From: Zingiber officinale
Lineage: Eukaryota; Streptophyta; Magnoliopsida; Zingiberales; Zingiberaceae
Assembly: GCF_018446385.1 (NCBI RefSeq)
Contig: NW_024589867.1
Coordinates: 1-64,000 of the forward strand
Direction of reading: 5' to 3'
DNA length: 64,000 nucleotides
How positions within the stretch are numbered: position 1 is the first letter of the stretch; each line of letters opens with the position of its first letter. The notes beneath the pieces are model-generated. The model had not been told where the DNA came from, did not search any database, and worked only from the letters and a program-made list of their open reading frames with translations. Made by a program: the position numbers and the translations under genes. Shown here in pieces: positions 1 through 13,300 of the stretch.

Positions 1-495
1 AGTTAACTAATTATCATGCGCACGAGAAGTACTCATTCTTAATCTTTAACTTCCAAGGAGTTAATTGATCGTTAAGCTCATAACCGCCCTCTAATTTTGT
101 ACCTTCCATGTTAATTAAACACAACTCAACTACTTTAACTAATTATAAGCTCATTAACCGTCTAATTATACTCTAATCCTTGGAGATCTATCTGAAATTT
201 CCTTTTTGGGTTCTTAAAATATCACGTTAAAATACCCCTCTTTAAAATTGAAATATCCAATTTATCCTCTTAAGCTGTCTTTTAAATGGATAATTTAAAA
301 TATTAATACAACTTTAAGTAATGTTTTGAGAAACTGTTATATCTCGAGGGCCATTTTGAAAAATATCCAGATCAGATCATCAGATACGGGTACAAGTACA
401 ACCACGTTTGTGATTTTTATGCGGGCGCTCGGGTCAACGGACGTTGGGAATCGTCGTAATTTTATGGAAGAGACAAGGTTAAATACGTAATTTGG
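1..495. other. AT-rich intergenic DNA upstream of the F-box gene
   Basis: AT-rich sequence with no supportable gene. The first 200 bases repeat loose variants of a TTAACTAATTATAAGCTC-like string. Small open frames here have no recognisable product. The downstream end should hold the distal promoter of the F-box/MYND gene. Confidence 0.6.
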
Positions 496-546
496 CACGT
501 GTCGTATCTTCTTTGTCGGATCCGCACTTGGAACAGTGAATAAATA
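496..546 (+). promoter_or_regulatory. Probable core promoter of the F-box/MYND gene (G-box and TATA-like box)
   Basis: A G-box core CACGTG lies at 496-501 and an AATAAATAG TATA-like string at 538-546, about 105 bases before the chosen ATG at 651. G-boxes bind bZIP and bHLH factors in plants. Use of this one is inferred from position only. A pyrimidine-rich leader of CTCCTCCTCTCC type follows at about 583-606, as is common in plant 5' UTRs. Confidence 0.45.
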
Positions 547-650
547 GTCTTCCGCCATGGATTTCTCGGAGACTCAGACTCACCTCCTCCTCTCCTCTCC
601 TCCTCTGTATGTAATTGAAGCAGATCCGGCGAAGCGAGGGGAAAAAAAAA

Positions 651-1888
651 ATGGAAGCACGACAATGCCTCAGAAACGAGCCTCAGATCGGTTGCGCAGG
701 GGGGAACCGGCGGCGGAGGCAGGGCATCGACGAACCCCGCGGCCGGAAACGGCCGATGCTCGTGGCCCCTTCGGCGGGGGTCGATTGCTTCGACGCGCTT
801 CCAGATGATATTCTCGTGTTCGTGCTTTCCAAGCTCAGCTCCTCCGCCGACCGCCCTCAAGATCTCTTCAACGCTTTTTTGACGTGCGTTCCTGTTCCTC
901 GCATTGATTTTAAAAGCTCGAAATCGGGCTAAGATTTGATTTCTTGGGAGGGAATTTTGCAGGTGCAAGAGATTTTGGGCTCTGGAAAATCAACCGTCGG
1001 TGTTGGCGAAGGCCAGCAGGAGATGCCTCGCCGTCAGAGCGAAAGCTTGGTCGGAGGCGGCTCATGGTTTCCTCAGTCGATGCGTCGATTGTGGCAATCT
1101 GGAAGCTTGCTTTATTTTGGGCATGGTATATGCGTCTTTGTGCGTCGATCGATTCATCAAAATTGGATTTTAATTGCTGCAAATTGTTTCAGATACGGTT
1201 CTATGCGCTCGGAAACAGAGGATCCGGCGCGTCGTTGATGGCGAAGGCGGCGATCCGATCGCATCCATGGGCGTTGTACTCTTTGGCGATCATCCAGTTT
1301 AACGGCAGCGGCGGTTCCAAGAACGCCAAGGACCTCCGCGCTGGCGTCGCGCTGAGCGCCCGCGCGGCCTTCTGCGGCCACGTCGATGCCTTGCGCGAGC
1401 TCGGTCACTGCCTTCAAGACGGCTACGGCGTCCGCCGGAATGTCAACGAGGGACGCCGTTTCTTGCTCCAAGCCAACACCCGGGAGCTCGTGTCCGCCAT
1501 CGCGTCGTTGCCGGCGTGGAAGAATGGGCAACGCCGACGGATGACCGCGGAAGGAATCGCGGAAGCTGCCGCGGTCGCCTCCGGCGGCGGCAGCGCCCTC
1601 CTCAGCGACTTCGGCTGGAACCTGCCGCCGCCGGAGCCGCACCCAGCCAACCGGTTCCTCGTCGACTGGTTCGAATCCGCAGCCACGTCGCTGCCGGAGG
1701 ACCTGCGCCTCTGCTCGCAGCGCAACTGCGGCCGCCCGGAGACCCGGCGGCACGAGTTCCGGCGGTGCTCGGTCTGCGGCGTCGTCAGCTACTGCTCCAG
1801 AGCGTGCCAGGCTCTGGACTGGAGACTATCGCACAAGGCCGAGTGCGTACCGCCGGTCATCTACGACGTCGCCGCCGCCACCGACTGA
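651..1888 (+). CDS. F-box protein with C-terminal MYND zinc finger (At1g67340-like), 3 exons, 363 aa
   Basis: Exons 651-883, 963-1125 and 1193-1888. The introns are 79 and 67 bases, both GT-AG, and the joined phase is clean (1092 nt with stop). ATG 651 is the first in-frame ATG. Residues about 40-80 form the F-box (DCFDALPDDILVFVLSKL), which in this family binds SKP1 of an SCF ubiquitin ligase. The middle holds Sel1-like repeat sequence (ALYSLAIIQFNGSGGSKNAK, then ALRELGHCLQDGYGV). Residues about 311-350 are a MYND finger with regularly spaced Cys (CSVCGVVSYCSRACQALDW, then HKAEC), a protein-interaction module. The order F-box, Sel1, MYND and the length match the Arabidopsis At1g67340 family. 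The last exon is strongly GC-rich. The target protein is unknown. The gene looks intact. Confidence 0.92.
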
Positions 1889-4322
1889 GAAAATAAGAAT
1901 GACGACAAGCATCTCACCGCATTACTGATGCAAGATTCCACAACTCTCTGATTTTTTTTTTTTTTTTTGTAACTGGAGTTGTTTTGGCCCTTTCTAATCA
2001 TTAAACTTTTCTTCACTTCGCTGTTCTTCTCGCCGGACTCCATTTCCCACCAGAAGAATCAATTCCAGCAGCTCCCTTTGCCCGTCCTTCATCATCATCC
2101 GCAAACCACAGTGGGGCTCTTTAATCATTTTTTTTTTAAAAAAACAATTAATCAGCACAATCACCCATGCGAATCAAAGCTGAGATTTTCATATAGAATC
2201 AAGAAAGAAGATGATCGGAAGAAAGTCAATACAATATTCAGTATCCAGAATTTCAAGAGAGAGCATATTATTCTGGAATAAAGAGAAGAGAATAGGAAAA
2301 GAAAAAGTTAAAACAAAAAAAAGTTAAAGTAAAAGATTGGGGCTTGTTCTCTTCTTCTTATCTCGTAGTTGAATAGAAACATACATTCAGCTCCACCATC
2401 AAATGACAGCAGCAAGTGGAGCACCGAAACCTTCTCATCATATGATTTTTTTAAAAAATTTCTAATTGAACTCATTTTTCAAATCTAGATCTGTTTAAGC
2501 ATGATCTACACTTTTAGATTTCGAGATCGAATTTCTGTCCCCAAGAACCTCCTGTCCTGTGTCCCATTCACTTTTTTTGTTTTATTTTTTAAATTTCTAA
2601 TTGTGTTAATGAGATTTTAAAAAATTTAATGGGACATAGGAAGAGGATTTTGTGAGACAGAAGATCCGATCTCATTTCCCCTGCCTCAGCCACCCACTTC
2701 TCACCTGCCTGCTGCTCCTTCTTCTCTCTCGAGAGTCGAGACTTAGAGCCATCAGGGCAGGCATTCACTCAGGGAGGATGCTCACATCACATGCAGTGTT
2801 TACCAGTTTCTTCCTGAAATTTAATGACGTATCTGACAAAAATAATAATAATCATTTCTTTTTTGGATTGTTTTTTTTCGTTTTGAGATTGACTGCTGTT
2901 GTTTAATGCCCTGCCTGATTTGGTTGGGAGCCATTAATAAGGTGGAATATTGGAATTCTATCAACTTCACAATTTGAACCTTCAAAGTTTTTTCCTTAAA
3001 TTATTAAACAAGATGATTACTATACTTTTTCTATTGCCTTTGAGTGTCCTTAATATAGTTTAAAACTTAAAGGTAAGAGTACAATAAATTAACACTTTTT
3101 TTTCTTTCAAAAAGTTATCCTTTTACCGGGGCTCTAAAATTTAACTATTTAATTAAGAACATAAACCTTTAATAATTTTGATAAAATTTAAAATTAAGTT
3201 AGATTAATATTTTTTTTCACATGGAAAAAAATTCAAGGATTACTAGTAATTTTAATTTTTTATCTTTAGACATAACTTAATTTTTGCATTGTTTCTTCTT
3301 ACTGTCTCAATCCGTATCAATTCTTCTTCACACTTTGAACTTGATTTCAAATCCTAATTGACCAATGGGGCACTTAACGCCTTCCACTAAGAAAGTGAAA
3401 TCAGGAAACAAAACAAAAGTAAAAGAAGGCATTTTTGCTGCTGGAATAGAGCGATCACTTCGATTGAAGCAAATTGAACCGCTAAATTAAGGGCCTATGT
3501 TTTCTAAGGGAGAAAAAGAGAAACTCTTCAAAGAATAGATGGAAAGAGTTAAGTCAATTCTGTTTGACAACTCTTCTAAAAGGTTTGCAACAATTGCATT
3601 GCTTATCTTCCCCTCCCCATCTTATAGACCCTATCCGGAGCAGAACATTCAATTATATTAAGCGCTAGAGAGCTCCCCCTTTCTCACTTTTCAATTTTTA
3701 CTATAAATTTTTTGTTCTGATCATTTTTATATCATGACATATCAATCCATATATTTCGATTCTTCTGCATTTCGATACAACCACATCAATTCATCTATAT
3801 CTCATTGATTATTTTAAAAAAATTATAATCATATTTATCCATCTCTATATCTCATCAATTATCTCATTAGTTCTTCAAATGATATAAGACATTTTTAATA
3901 TATAATTAATAATTTAACTTTTATTTTATTTTTAATATTTTTATAAAATAAATTATATTAGTGTGGGATAATATTATTTAATTATCTAATAATAAATATT
4001 TATTAATTTATATATATTTATGTATTATATTACACATATTTAATCATTCATTAAAAACAGTAGTTATTAATTCACGGAAATTCCAGATACAATTTGTGCT
4101 TATTTTTGTCGGCATTGGACTCGTATAAACCCGATAGACTACGATCCGAAACCCGAAAAGTAGGAGAGGATTTGTTAGGTTGAAATCGAAGGCATCTTCT
4201 TCCGGCGTCCGCTGCTGTAGGCAGTCTCCACCCTTCTCGGTTCTTCTATTTCGCCTCCGCCTTCTGCTCCATCGACGTGGTTCCGTGCCCGATCGAAATC
4301 CTCTTGTTTCTCCGCCGGCGAG
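1889..4322. other. F-box gene 3' region and intergenic DNA up to U1-C
   Basis: No gene is seen. A T-run lies at 1952-1968, soon after the F-box stop, in what should be its 3' UTR. From about 2900 to 4080 the sequence is very AT-rich, with oligo-A and oligo-T tracts and no clear repeat ends. The last 200 bases should hold the U1-C promoter and leader, where CGTATAAAC at about 4122 is a weak TATA candidate. Confidence 0.5.
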
Positions 4323-7300
4323 ATGCCTCGGTAGTAATGGCGTTTTCTTCTTTCCTTCTTTTTGTGTTGCCGTGCAATTTTACAAATCCTAATCTTTTGG
4401 TCTCAGGTACTATTGCGATTATTGCGATACTTACTTGACTCATGATTCTGTAAGTTTCCCCATTTCTTTAGTGTATCTTGGCTTGATGCTTGTACTTGGA
4501 TTCCAATCATTAGATCAAGTTGGATATTTTGGTTTCAGCTTGGTCTCGGCTGTGGCTGTGCGAATATAGCATTAGGATTATTTATAATTAGCAACAAATT
4601 AAAGCTTTAATGGATATTAGATCTTTCTATTTGCCATTATCATTGTTCCCTTATTCGATTGTGAAATTATAAAGGAAATAGCTATTGGCATCACTGATAT
4701 TTCTTTAATAAAAGATACTATAGTCTTTTATATGATCTTGAAATTTTTTTCTGAGTCCTACTGGTTAAATTCATTTTTCTTCATATATAAGTGTTCCTTT
4801 GTTAGTCTGAAATTTGTAGTGTTTCAGATTAAATTGATAAAATACACTAAACCATTGTGTTATATATTACTGAGATTTCTTGCAAATTGGATTAATTTTA
4901 TGATCTCACTCCAAACACTATTATCTAATTTGGGACTCTGACGGGGTTCTCCTAATTAGCTTTAGTATAGAATATTGTTACACATTTTATGAATACTTTA
5001 TAAACTTCATTGAAGATGTATTGACGTTCTATGTGTGGAATGCTATAACTTGCATCATATGATACTTAGGCTTCCATCCCGAGAACCAGTCCTGTCCTGT
5101 ACCTTGCTATTTCCTTTATTTTGCATCACCTATTTTGCTTAACTCACACACGTTGTAACATGTGGGTTTGATTTTCATTAAACTGAAATAAATCTTCATT
5201 AGCTTTTGTTAACTAAATGGTCAAGATTTTATGAAGCTCAAATTTATAGTTATTCTAATAAGATACATGATCTTGCATTATTCTTGGGTATTGTAGAAAT
5301 TCTACATTATTACTTGTCCCTCAGTTTCTTTCCGACCTTATTGAATGAGTGTTTAGGGAGGAGCTTACATTCTGATAGCAGGTTTAAAGTTGTATACTGA
5401 TCCAAACTACTCATTTGACTAGGCTCAGAGACTAGGTCCACATCTTCTACATATAATTTCTTCATTACATGTTCTCTGTTATTAGTTACAGCCTATTTTA
5501 CTAAAAGGGGCAACTTTATCATCTAACAAGCAAAATAACTCATTTCAATATACAAAATTTAACCATATAAATAGAGTTTCATTGTCACATGCTATTTAAA
5601 TTTTCTGCCTTTTCTTCCTTAGATCATTAACTATTATGCATATTTTAACCATAACCTTTTCTGTTACTTGGAGGTACTTTCACATATTTCTTTAATGTAC
5701 CATAACTACCATGCTTTTCACAAATTTTTTAGGCTCTTTATTTGTAGAGTTTTGCAAATGGCGTTTTTGTATTTTGGAGAGGGAATGAACTTATTTCAAT
5801 CTCTTTCCGTTGCAGCCATCTGTCAGAAAGCAACACAATGCTGGCTATAAGCACAAGGTTTCAATACTTTCTGACCTCATATACTATATTCTTTTCCTAC
5901 TTTGTATCTTTTACTTATTAGTCCTTCAACAACAGGCAAATGTCCGCTCTTACTATCAGCAATTTGAGGAGCAGCAAACCCAAAGTTTAATTGATCAGAG
6001 AATCAAGGAACATCTAGGCCAGGCTGCAGCGTTCCAAGTTGGCGCCACCTTTAACCAACATCTCATGACCATGCCAGGGGCCCGACCCCCTCTTCCATTT
6101 TTAATGCCTCCTATTTTACCTGTTGGAGCATCGCCTCAGGTTCCTATGACAGCACCACTTCTACCAGGGGTCAGACCCCCAGTTTTGCCGCTTCCAGTTG
6201 GTGCACCAGGTATATTAAAAAAAGTTTTGGTTGCTCTTAAATTTTAGCTACTTAACAATCTCTTTTACTTGTATTCTTTGTTCTGTTAGTAGGCTATTAT
6301 GTTAAAGTCCTTCCAAGCTAATGTTTATAGTTCAGGTAATTAATTACATGAACTTCTCATCATCACACAGCAAGCCAAGCCAATTTTGTTATTTGACTGT
6401 ATTATTAGGTCATTCTAGCCAATCGTTTTTAATTTTATATAGACAAGTTTATCGGACTTCTCTAAATAGAACATGGATGTCATGGATTTCTTGGTTTGAC
6501 ATGTTACAAATGCATATATTTCCCCCCAATTATTGCATAGTTATGGTTGATGGCTTAACCATAATGCATTCAGATAATATTACTGCAAAGATAGACAACA
6601 TGATAAAACTGAAGCCCTAATGGTTAGATGTTTTCTCAGTCAAACTAGGAAGGAGGAATTTCCAGTAAGTTTTCAATTAGGTGTGTAATCAAGCCGAACT
6701 GAGCCGAACAGTATGAGGCTCGAGCTCGGCTCAATTAGCTTTTTCCTAAGCTTGAGCTTGGCTCGAGTTCAATCCGAGCTTTAATTCTTAAACTCGAGTT
6801 CGGTTCGTAATGAAATTAAAGAGTTCGTGAATGACTTAAGCTCGGCTCGAAAATAACTAGTTTGAAAATTAAATGAGCTTAGTTCGAGTTCGGCTTGTTA
6901 AACAAGCTTGAGTTCGAGCTCATTAGGAACATAATCGAGCTCGAGCTCGTGAAAATCACCTACAGTGAAAATCAAGTGCATATCATGAAAATTACCTATA
7001 AAAATGAATACATAACATGCAAATGAAAGCCACGACTCGTAGTCGAGATTACAATAAACTGCCCACAAGCAAGACTACTTTAAAATTGTTATCCATGCCA
7101 ATGACATTACAATAGAACTCTTTCAGTTAAGAATCAAATACAAAAATGCCAACAAAAAACATGGATCTGAACAAAAAAATGTCAATTGGTCAAACACTCA
7201 AACTCTACAAGCAAACAATGCAAAAAAAGTGGTGCAAACACAAAAGTAGAAAAAGGAAGGGAAATATGAGTAAAGCAAAAAATCTAGCTTGGAGAATGCA

Positions 7301-10300
7301 GAGAAGAGATTGTCAGTGCTGGACTAGTGGGGATTTGATTTGGAGATCAAAGATTGGATTGTCCTTGAGAGTTTCTTTGCAAGCGACAGTGACGACTAGG
7401 TGATGAGGGTTTAAGAAGGTGACAAGACAACAGAGTCGATGAGATGACGATAGGGGTGGAGGAAAATATTGAAAATTTAGTATACCGTACTTACTGTATC
7501 GAAATATACATATTTTATGGTATACTGAAAATTTTGGTACGGTATTATATCATATTGAATTTTTCGGTATTACTATCGGTATAAGATTTATATTAAAATT
7601 TTCGGTATACCTTAGCATTTCTGAAATTTTACTATAAACGATATGGAATTAATACCATACTAGAATTTCGGTGTACTAAAAATACCGAATTTTCGGTACA
7701 CCAAAATTCCTATATAATATCAATATGAAATTTTTTTATACTAAATTTTTCGGTATGATAACGGTATATGAGTCGGTGGTTCGGTATACTATACCGAACC
7801 ACCCCTAGATGACGAGGTGACAACAAGGTGACGAGAGTTTCTCGGGAGGTTGTCGATCTTCTGAGGGTCGGCAACAACGATGTCGGTTGTTGGTTGCTAC
7901 TCGGAATATCGTACTGGTCCCTGTACAAAAATTTTGTACAAGTCCCGAACCATTTCTAACAACCTATTGTGTTTTTTAGAAATTAAATTTGGAATCGCAA
8001 ACAGAACTTAACATTATTGATTCCAAATTCAACTTATCTGTTCTTAGAAGTTTAGATTTGGATTGCAAACGATGATTAACATTATTAATCCAAATCCACC
8101 CATGTTACAAATTTGATTAAATATTAATTTCAGAGATCGGCTTCCAGGTTAAACATGGCGAGGCACTAGGCCTTCTTGGGTATGAGATCATCCACCACTT
8201 CCTAGACAAAGCTTTTCAACGAAATTCAATATTTAATCTCTTTACAGTAACCCTAGGTTTAACCATTAAGAACAATCGAATCACAAGATCGATAAACAAA
8301 AGAAACACAAAATCGAATCATAAATCCGAAATCTAGAATCGTTAGCCTCTTGTGTTTGGTATTTCAAAATCCATACAAAAGATGAACTAGTTATGATGCG
8401 GAAACAAAACTAGTTATACCTTTTGTAGCTTATAAACCTCACGATCTTCTGTCGTATTCCTCTTCTTATCTCGGACGTCGTGTGGGCGACGATCTACCGA
8501 GATGAGAATCCACCCAAGCCTTTCTTCTTCCTTCCAAGTTTCGGCCACCACCACCAAGCTCCAAGGGATGCTAGGAAACAAAGCATCCTTTATCTCCTTC
8601 TGCCTCAAACAAGATCCGACCACCAAAAGCTCCAAGAGATGTGATGCCGCCGACCTCCAAGGAAGAAGAGAAGAGGATGAGCAATTGAAGAGGGTTGGCC
8701 ACCACCAAGGAAAAGAGAGGAGAGGAATAATAGATGTGTGTTGTAAAGTGAGGCACCTCTACCCTCTCTTTTATATTCCTTGGTCTTGACAAATAAGGAA
8801 AATTTTAAATATAATTAAAACTTCCTTATTTTCCTTGCCAATGTCTAAAAAGGAAAATTTAATTAAAGGAAAACTTCCTTTTAATCTTTCAATGGCCGAC
8901 CACCCCTTTAATTCCAAACAAGGAAAGTTTTAAGCATGAAAATAAAATTTCCTTATTTATTTCCGGTAAGAAATTTTAATTAAAAAATTTCTTCCTTTAA
9001 ATCCCTTCATGGTTGGTTATAAAAGGAAACTTTTATAAATAAAAATATCTCTTTTAAAACATGTGGATGATTACAAAAAATGAAAGTTTTCTCCAAAATT
9101 AAAATCTTCTTTTTCAACTACAAATAAGGAAAGATATTAAATCTTTCTTTTAATCTTTTGTAGAAAACTATAAAAGGAAAGATTTAAATTTTAAACTCTC
9201 TTTTAAAACCATGGCTTCCACATAAGGAAAGATTTTTTAAAAAATTAAAATCCCCTTTTAATTTATTGTGGCCGGCCACCTAAGCTTGGGCTCCAAGCTA
9301 GGGCCGACCACCACTTGAACCCATCTAGCCTTGGTTTGGCCGGCCTTAGCTTGGGCTCCAAGCTAGGCTTGGCCGACCACCTCAAGGTGGGTAAGAAGTT
9401 GGGTTTGGGTGGGTATAAGACTTTATAAATAAGAGGCTACGACAGGGACCGAGAGGAGGAATTGGTTTTGGTCTTCCGATGAACTTGAGCTTCCCGTGTT
9501 CACCCCGAACACCCAACTCGAGTTCATCAATAATATCTCATTCCATTAAAGAGTTATTATTGCTCTACCGCACCAATCCCATATTACTATATGGGCTCCT
9601 TCTTATCATGAGTGTGTTAGTCTCCCTGTGTTTAAAATATTGAATGCCCACTAATTAAATGAGTTACTGACAACTCACTTTAATTAATATCTAACTCCAA
9701 AAGTAGTACCACTCAACTTTATCGTCATGTCGGACTAAGTCCACCTGCAGGGTTTACATGACAATCCTTATGAGCTCGTCAAGGGGACATCATCAACCTA
9801 GATTACTAGGACACAGTTTCATTTTATAATCAACAACACCATATAAATAATATCATTTCCCAACTTATCGGGCCTATTGATTTAACGAGCTAAATCACAC
9901 CCATTGATAAATTAAAGAAATAAGTATTAAGTATATGTGCTTGTTATTATATCATGATTAAGAGTACACACTTCCATAATAACAGAGGTATTGTTCTTTT
10001 ATATAGTCAGTATAAAAAGAAACTTCCTCAAATGATCCTGCTCAATACACTCAGAGTGTACTAGTGTAATTTTATAGTCAAGATAAACTAATACCAAATT
10101 ACACTACGACTATTCCAATGGTTTGTTCCTATCCATCTTAGTCGTGAGCTACTATTTATAACTTATAAGGAACTGATAACATGATTTTCTGTGTGTGACA
10201 CCACACACCATGTTATCTACAATATAAATTAATTGAACAACTACACTTAGCATATAAATGTAGACATTTGACCAATGTGATTCTTTATTTCAAAATAAAT

Positions 10301-13300
10301 ATTTACAAAAAGCTAGGCTTTTAGTATACACTCTAACAGTCGGCGAGGTGACGGATGGGGTAGGCTAGGGTTTGATGATTGCAAACTGTCCATAAAAGAG
10401 AGAACGGATTTTATTTCCCATATTGAATTGGTTGGATTTGAAACAATCTCAGCGGATTGAGAAAGTAGGAGGAGACCAGTCTCAGCCATTGATTTAATTT
10501 TGTCTATATAACTTCTCTTTTGGAGTTTGGAAGGTGATATTTAAATGAGCCTCTTAACGAATATGGTCGTGAGCTTCTTACGAACACATTCACGAGCCGC
10601 TAAACGAACACGCTCGCGAGTTCACGAACCTGAAGAAAATCGAAAAGATTGAAGAAAAAAAAACTAGAAGAAGAGGAATTTTTTATTATTCATTTTTAAC
10701 TAGACATTACATCAATAAATAGAAGATACAAAGTGCTGAAATAGGAACAAATAAAAGAAAGGAAACATGAGAAATGGAAATTACTAAAATCAATTATTTC
10801 CTGATTTTATGCTATCATTATCTCAAAGATTATTTCCTGATTTAATGTTGGTGCATAAATATCAATCATGCACAACTTGCTTGTTAACTATTCAAAGTTG
10901 ACTCTTGCAAGTTCCTTCGTCAAGATGTCAGCTATTTGTTGATTAGGTGGTACAAATGGTAAGCAAATGGTTCTAACTTCAATTTTATCCTTTATAAAAT
11001 GTGATCAATTTTAATGTGTTTCGTTCTATTATGTTGGACTGGATTATTAGCAATGCTTATTGCGGTCTTATTATCACAATATAACTTCAATGGTAGTTCT
11101 GAGTTTCTTGAGCTCTTTAAGTCTGTATATCCACAACACCTGCAATTTACCAAAAAGCGTATTTAGGTTTTTGAGTTTAGCAAAAGGTGTATGCTAATTT
11201 GTTATTTACCAAAGGACATACCTTTTTACCGTGCTCTTCTCATTCTATCCTCCTGACAAATTTGACTTTTTTTTTATTTTCTCTGTCATTTCTCTCTCTT
11301 CTCTTTCCTCCTATGCATGCAACATATCTTCTCTTTCCTCTCCTCTTTTTTTTATTTTCTCTCTTTTGCACGCCGATTTTTCTAAAAACATTTTAGCACT
11401 CCTGAGAAGCCAAAATAAGCAATGGATAACACCATTTAGCTCCTTGCAACCCCAGAAATTCACATGAATTGAAATGAGTGCAATCGAAGCTCTCTAGGTC
11501 CATCAGTGAGTTTCGATCCATTTCGGTTCCTGTAGATTTTTGAGGTTGCAAGGAGTTCAAATATGCTATCCATTGTTTATTTCGGCTTCTCAGAGGTGTT
11601 AAAATGTAATAAGAAAGAATCGCCAAAATTCTCCACGTTGGGCCTGATATGGAATCATATCAGGCCAAACGTATTTGAACTCCTTGCAATCTCAGAAATC
11701 CATAGGAACCGAAATAGATACAATCGGAGCTCTCTAAGCCCATCAGTGAGTTTTGGTCGAAATCCACTTATGGACCTAGAAAGCTCCGATTACACCCATT
11801 TAAGTTTCTGTGAATTTCTGGGGTTGTAAGGAGTTAAACGGTGTTATCCATTGTTTATTTTGGTTTCTTAAGGGTGTTAAAATGTTTTTAGAAGAATCGA
11901 CTTCTCAGAAGGCTTTTTAAGTTTACGTTAGAAAGAGCACTGTAAAGAGAGGAAAGAAACAAACGGAGAGGAAAGAGAAGAGATGTTGCATGCATAGGAG
12001 GAAAGAGAAGACGTAGAGAAATGACAGAGAAAATAAAAAGAAAATCAGTCAAATTTGTCAGGAGGGTAGAATAGAAAAAACACTATAAAAAGATGCACCC
12101 TTTGGTAAATAACAAAGTAGCATGTGCCCTTTGGTAAATTCGAAATCTAAATACATCTTTTGGTAAATTGTCGTCACAACACCTCACAGACTCCCTGAGC
12201 TATTGCTTGAAACTCAATTTCTGTACTACTTCTGGCTACAACACTTTGTTTCTTACTCCTCCATGTTACTAGGTTTCCCCATACAAAGGTGCAATATCCT
12301 GAAGTGGATCTTCTGTCATTAATCGATCCTGCCCAATCTGCATCGGTAATCATATCAGCACTCCTTTGATTAGTCTTTCTAAAAATTAGATCTTTTCCGG
12401 GAGTAGTCTTCAAATATCTTAGAATTTTATAAACAGCCTCAAGGTGTTCTTCAAATGGTGCATGCATGAACTGACTCACAACACTCTAAAAAGCAATGTC
12501 TGCCAAGTATGAGATAGGTAAATTAGTTTCCCAACTACAGGAACACTTCCTTTTCCCCAGAGTTTTATATTAGGATCCATGAGAGTCTCTGCGGATCTAC
12601 AACCACTCATTCTTGTTTTCTCCAAGAGATCAAGGATATACTTCCGTTGAGAGACAACAAACCTTCTCTAGAGCGAGAGACTTCCATACCAAGGAAATAC
12701 CTTAATGTTCCCAAATCCTTGATCACAAATTCAACTGCTAAGCTTTTCTTCAGTCTTTCTACTTCAATCACATCATTACCCGTGAGAATAATATCATCCA
12801 CATACACTATCAGGACAATAATATTTCCTTTAGTGGAAAATTTTAAAAACAATGTATGATCTGTTTGTCCTTGAGTGTATCTTTGTTTCTTGACCGATTG
12901 AGTAAATTTCTCAAACTAAGCTCTCGGAGATTGCTTGAGACCATACAAAGACTTTCTTAATTTACACACCTTTGAGCCGAATTTCTCCTCAAAGCCCGGT
13001 GGACTATCCATGTACACCTCTTCTAAATCACCATTGAGGAAGACATTTTTTTACGTCTAATTGCATCAAAGGCCCGTCTAGATTAACAACAATAAATAAA
13101 AATACTCTCATCGTATTAGTTTTGTAACGGAAGCAAATGTCTCAGAGTAATCAACACCATAGGTTTGCCAATCTAGCCTTATATCGCTTCACTGAACTAT
13201 CTGAGTTATACTTCACAGTGAAAACCCACTTACATCCTACAATTCTTTTCCCTGTTGGGAACAATCTTCCAAGTATTATTCCTTTCAAGAGCTCTTATCT

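Noticed and set aside
462-968. 168-aa minus-strand open frame opposite the F-box gene
   Set aside because: It overlaps exon 1 and intron 1 of a well-supported gene and has no recognisable domain.
1157-1753. 198-aa minus-strand open frame, Arg/Ala-rich
   Set aside because: Antisense shadow of the GC-rich third exon of the F-box/MYND gene.
8502-8792. Two small open frames on opposite strands
   Set aside because: They lie inside the probable solo LTR and show no conserved motif.
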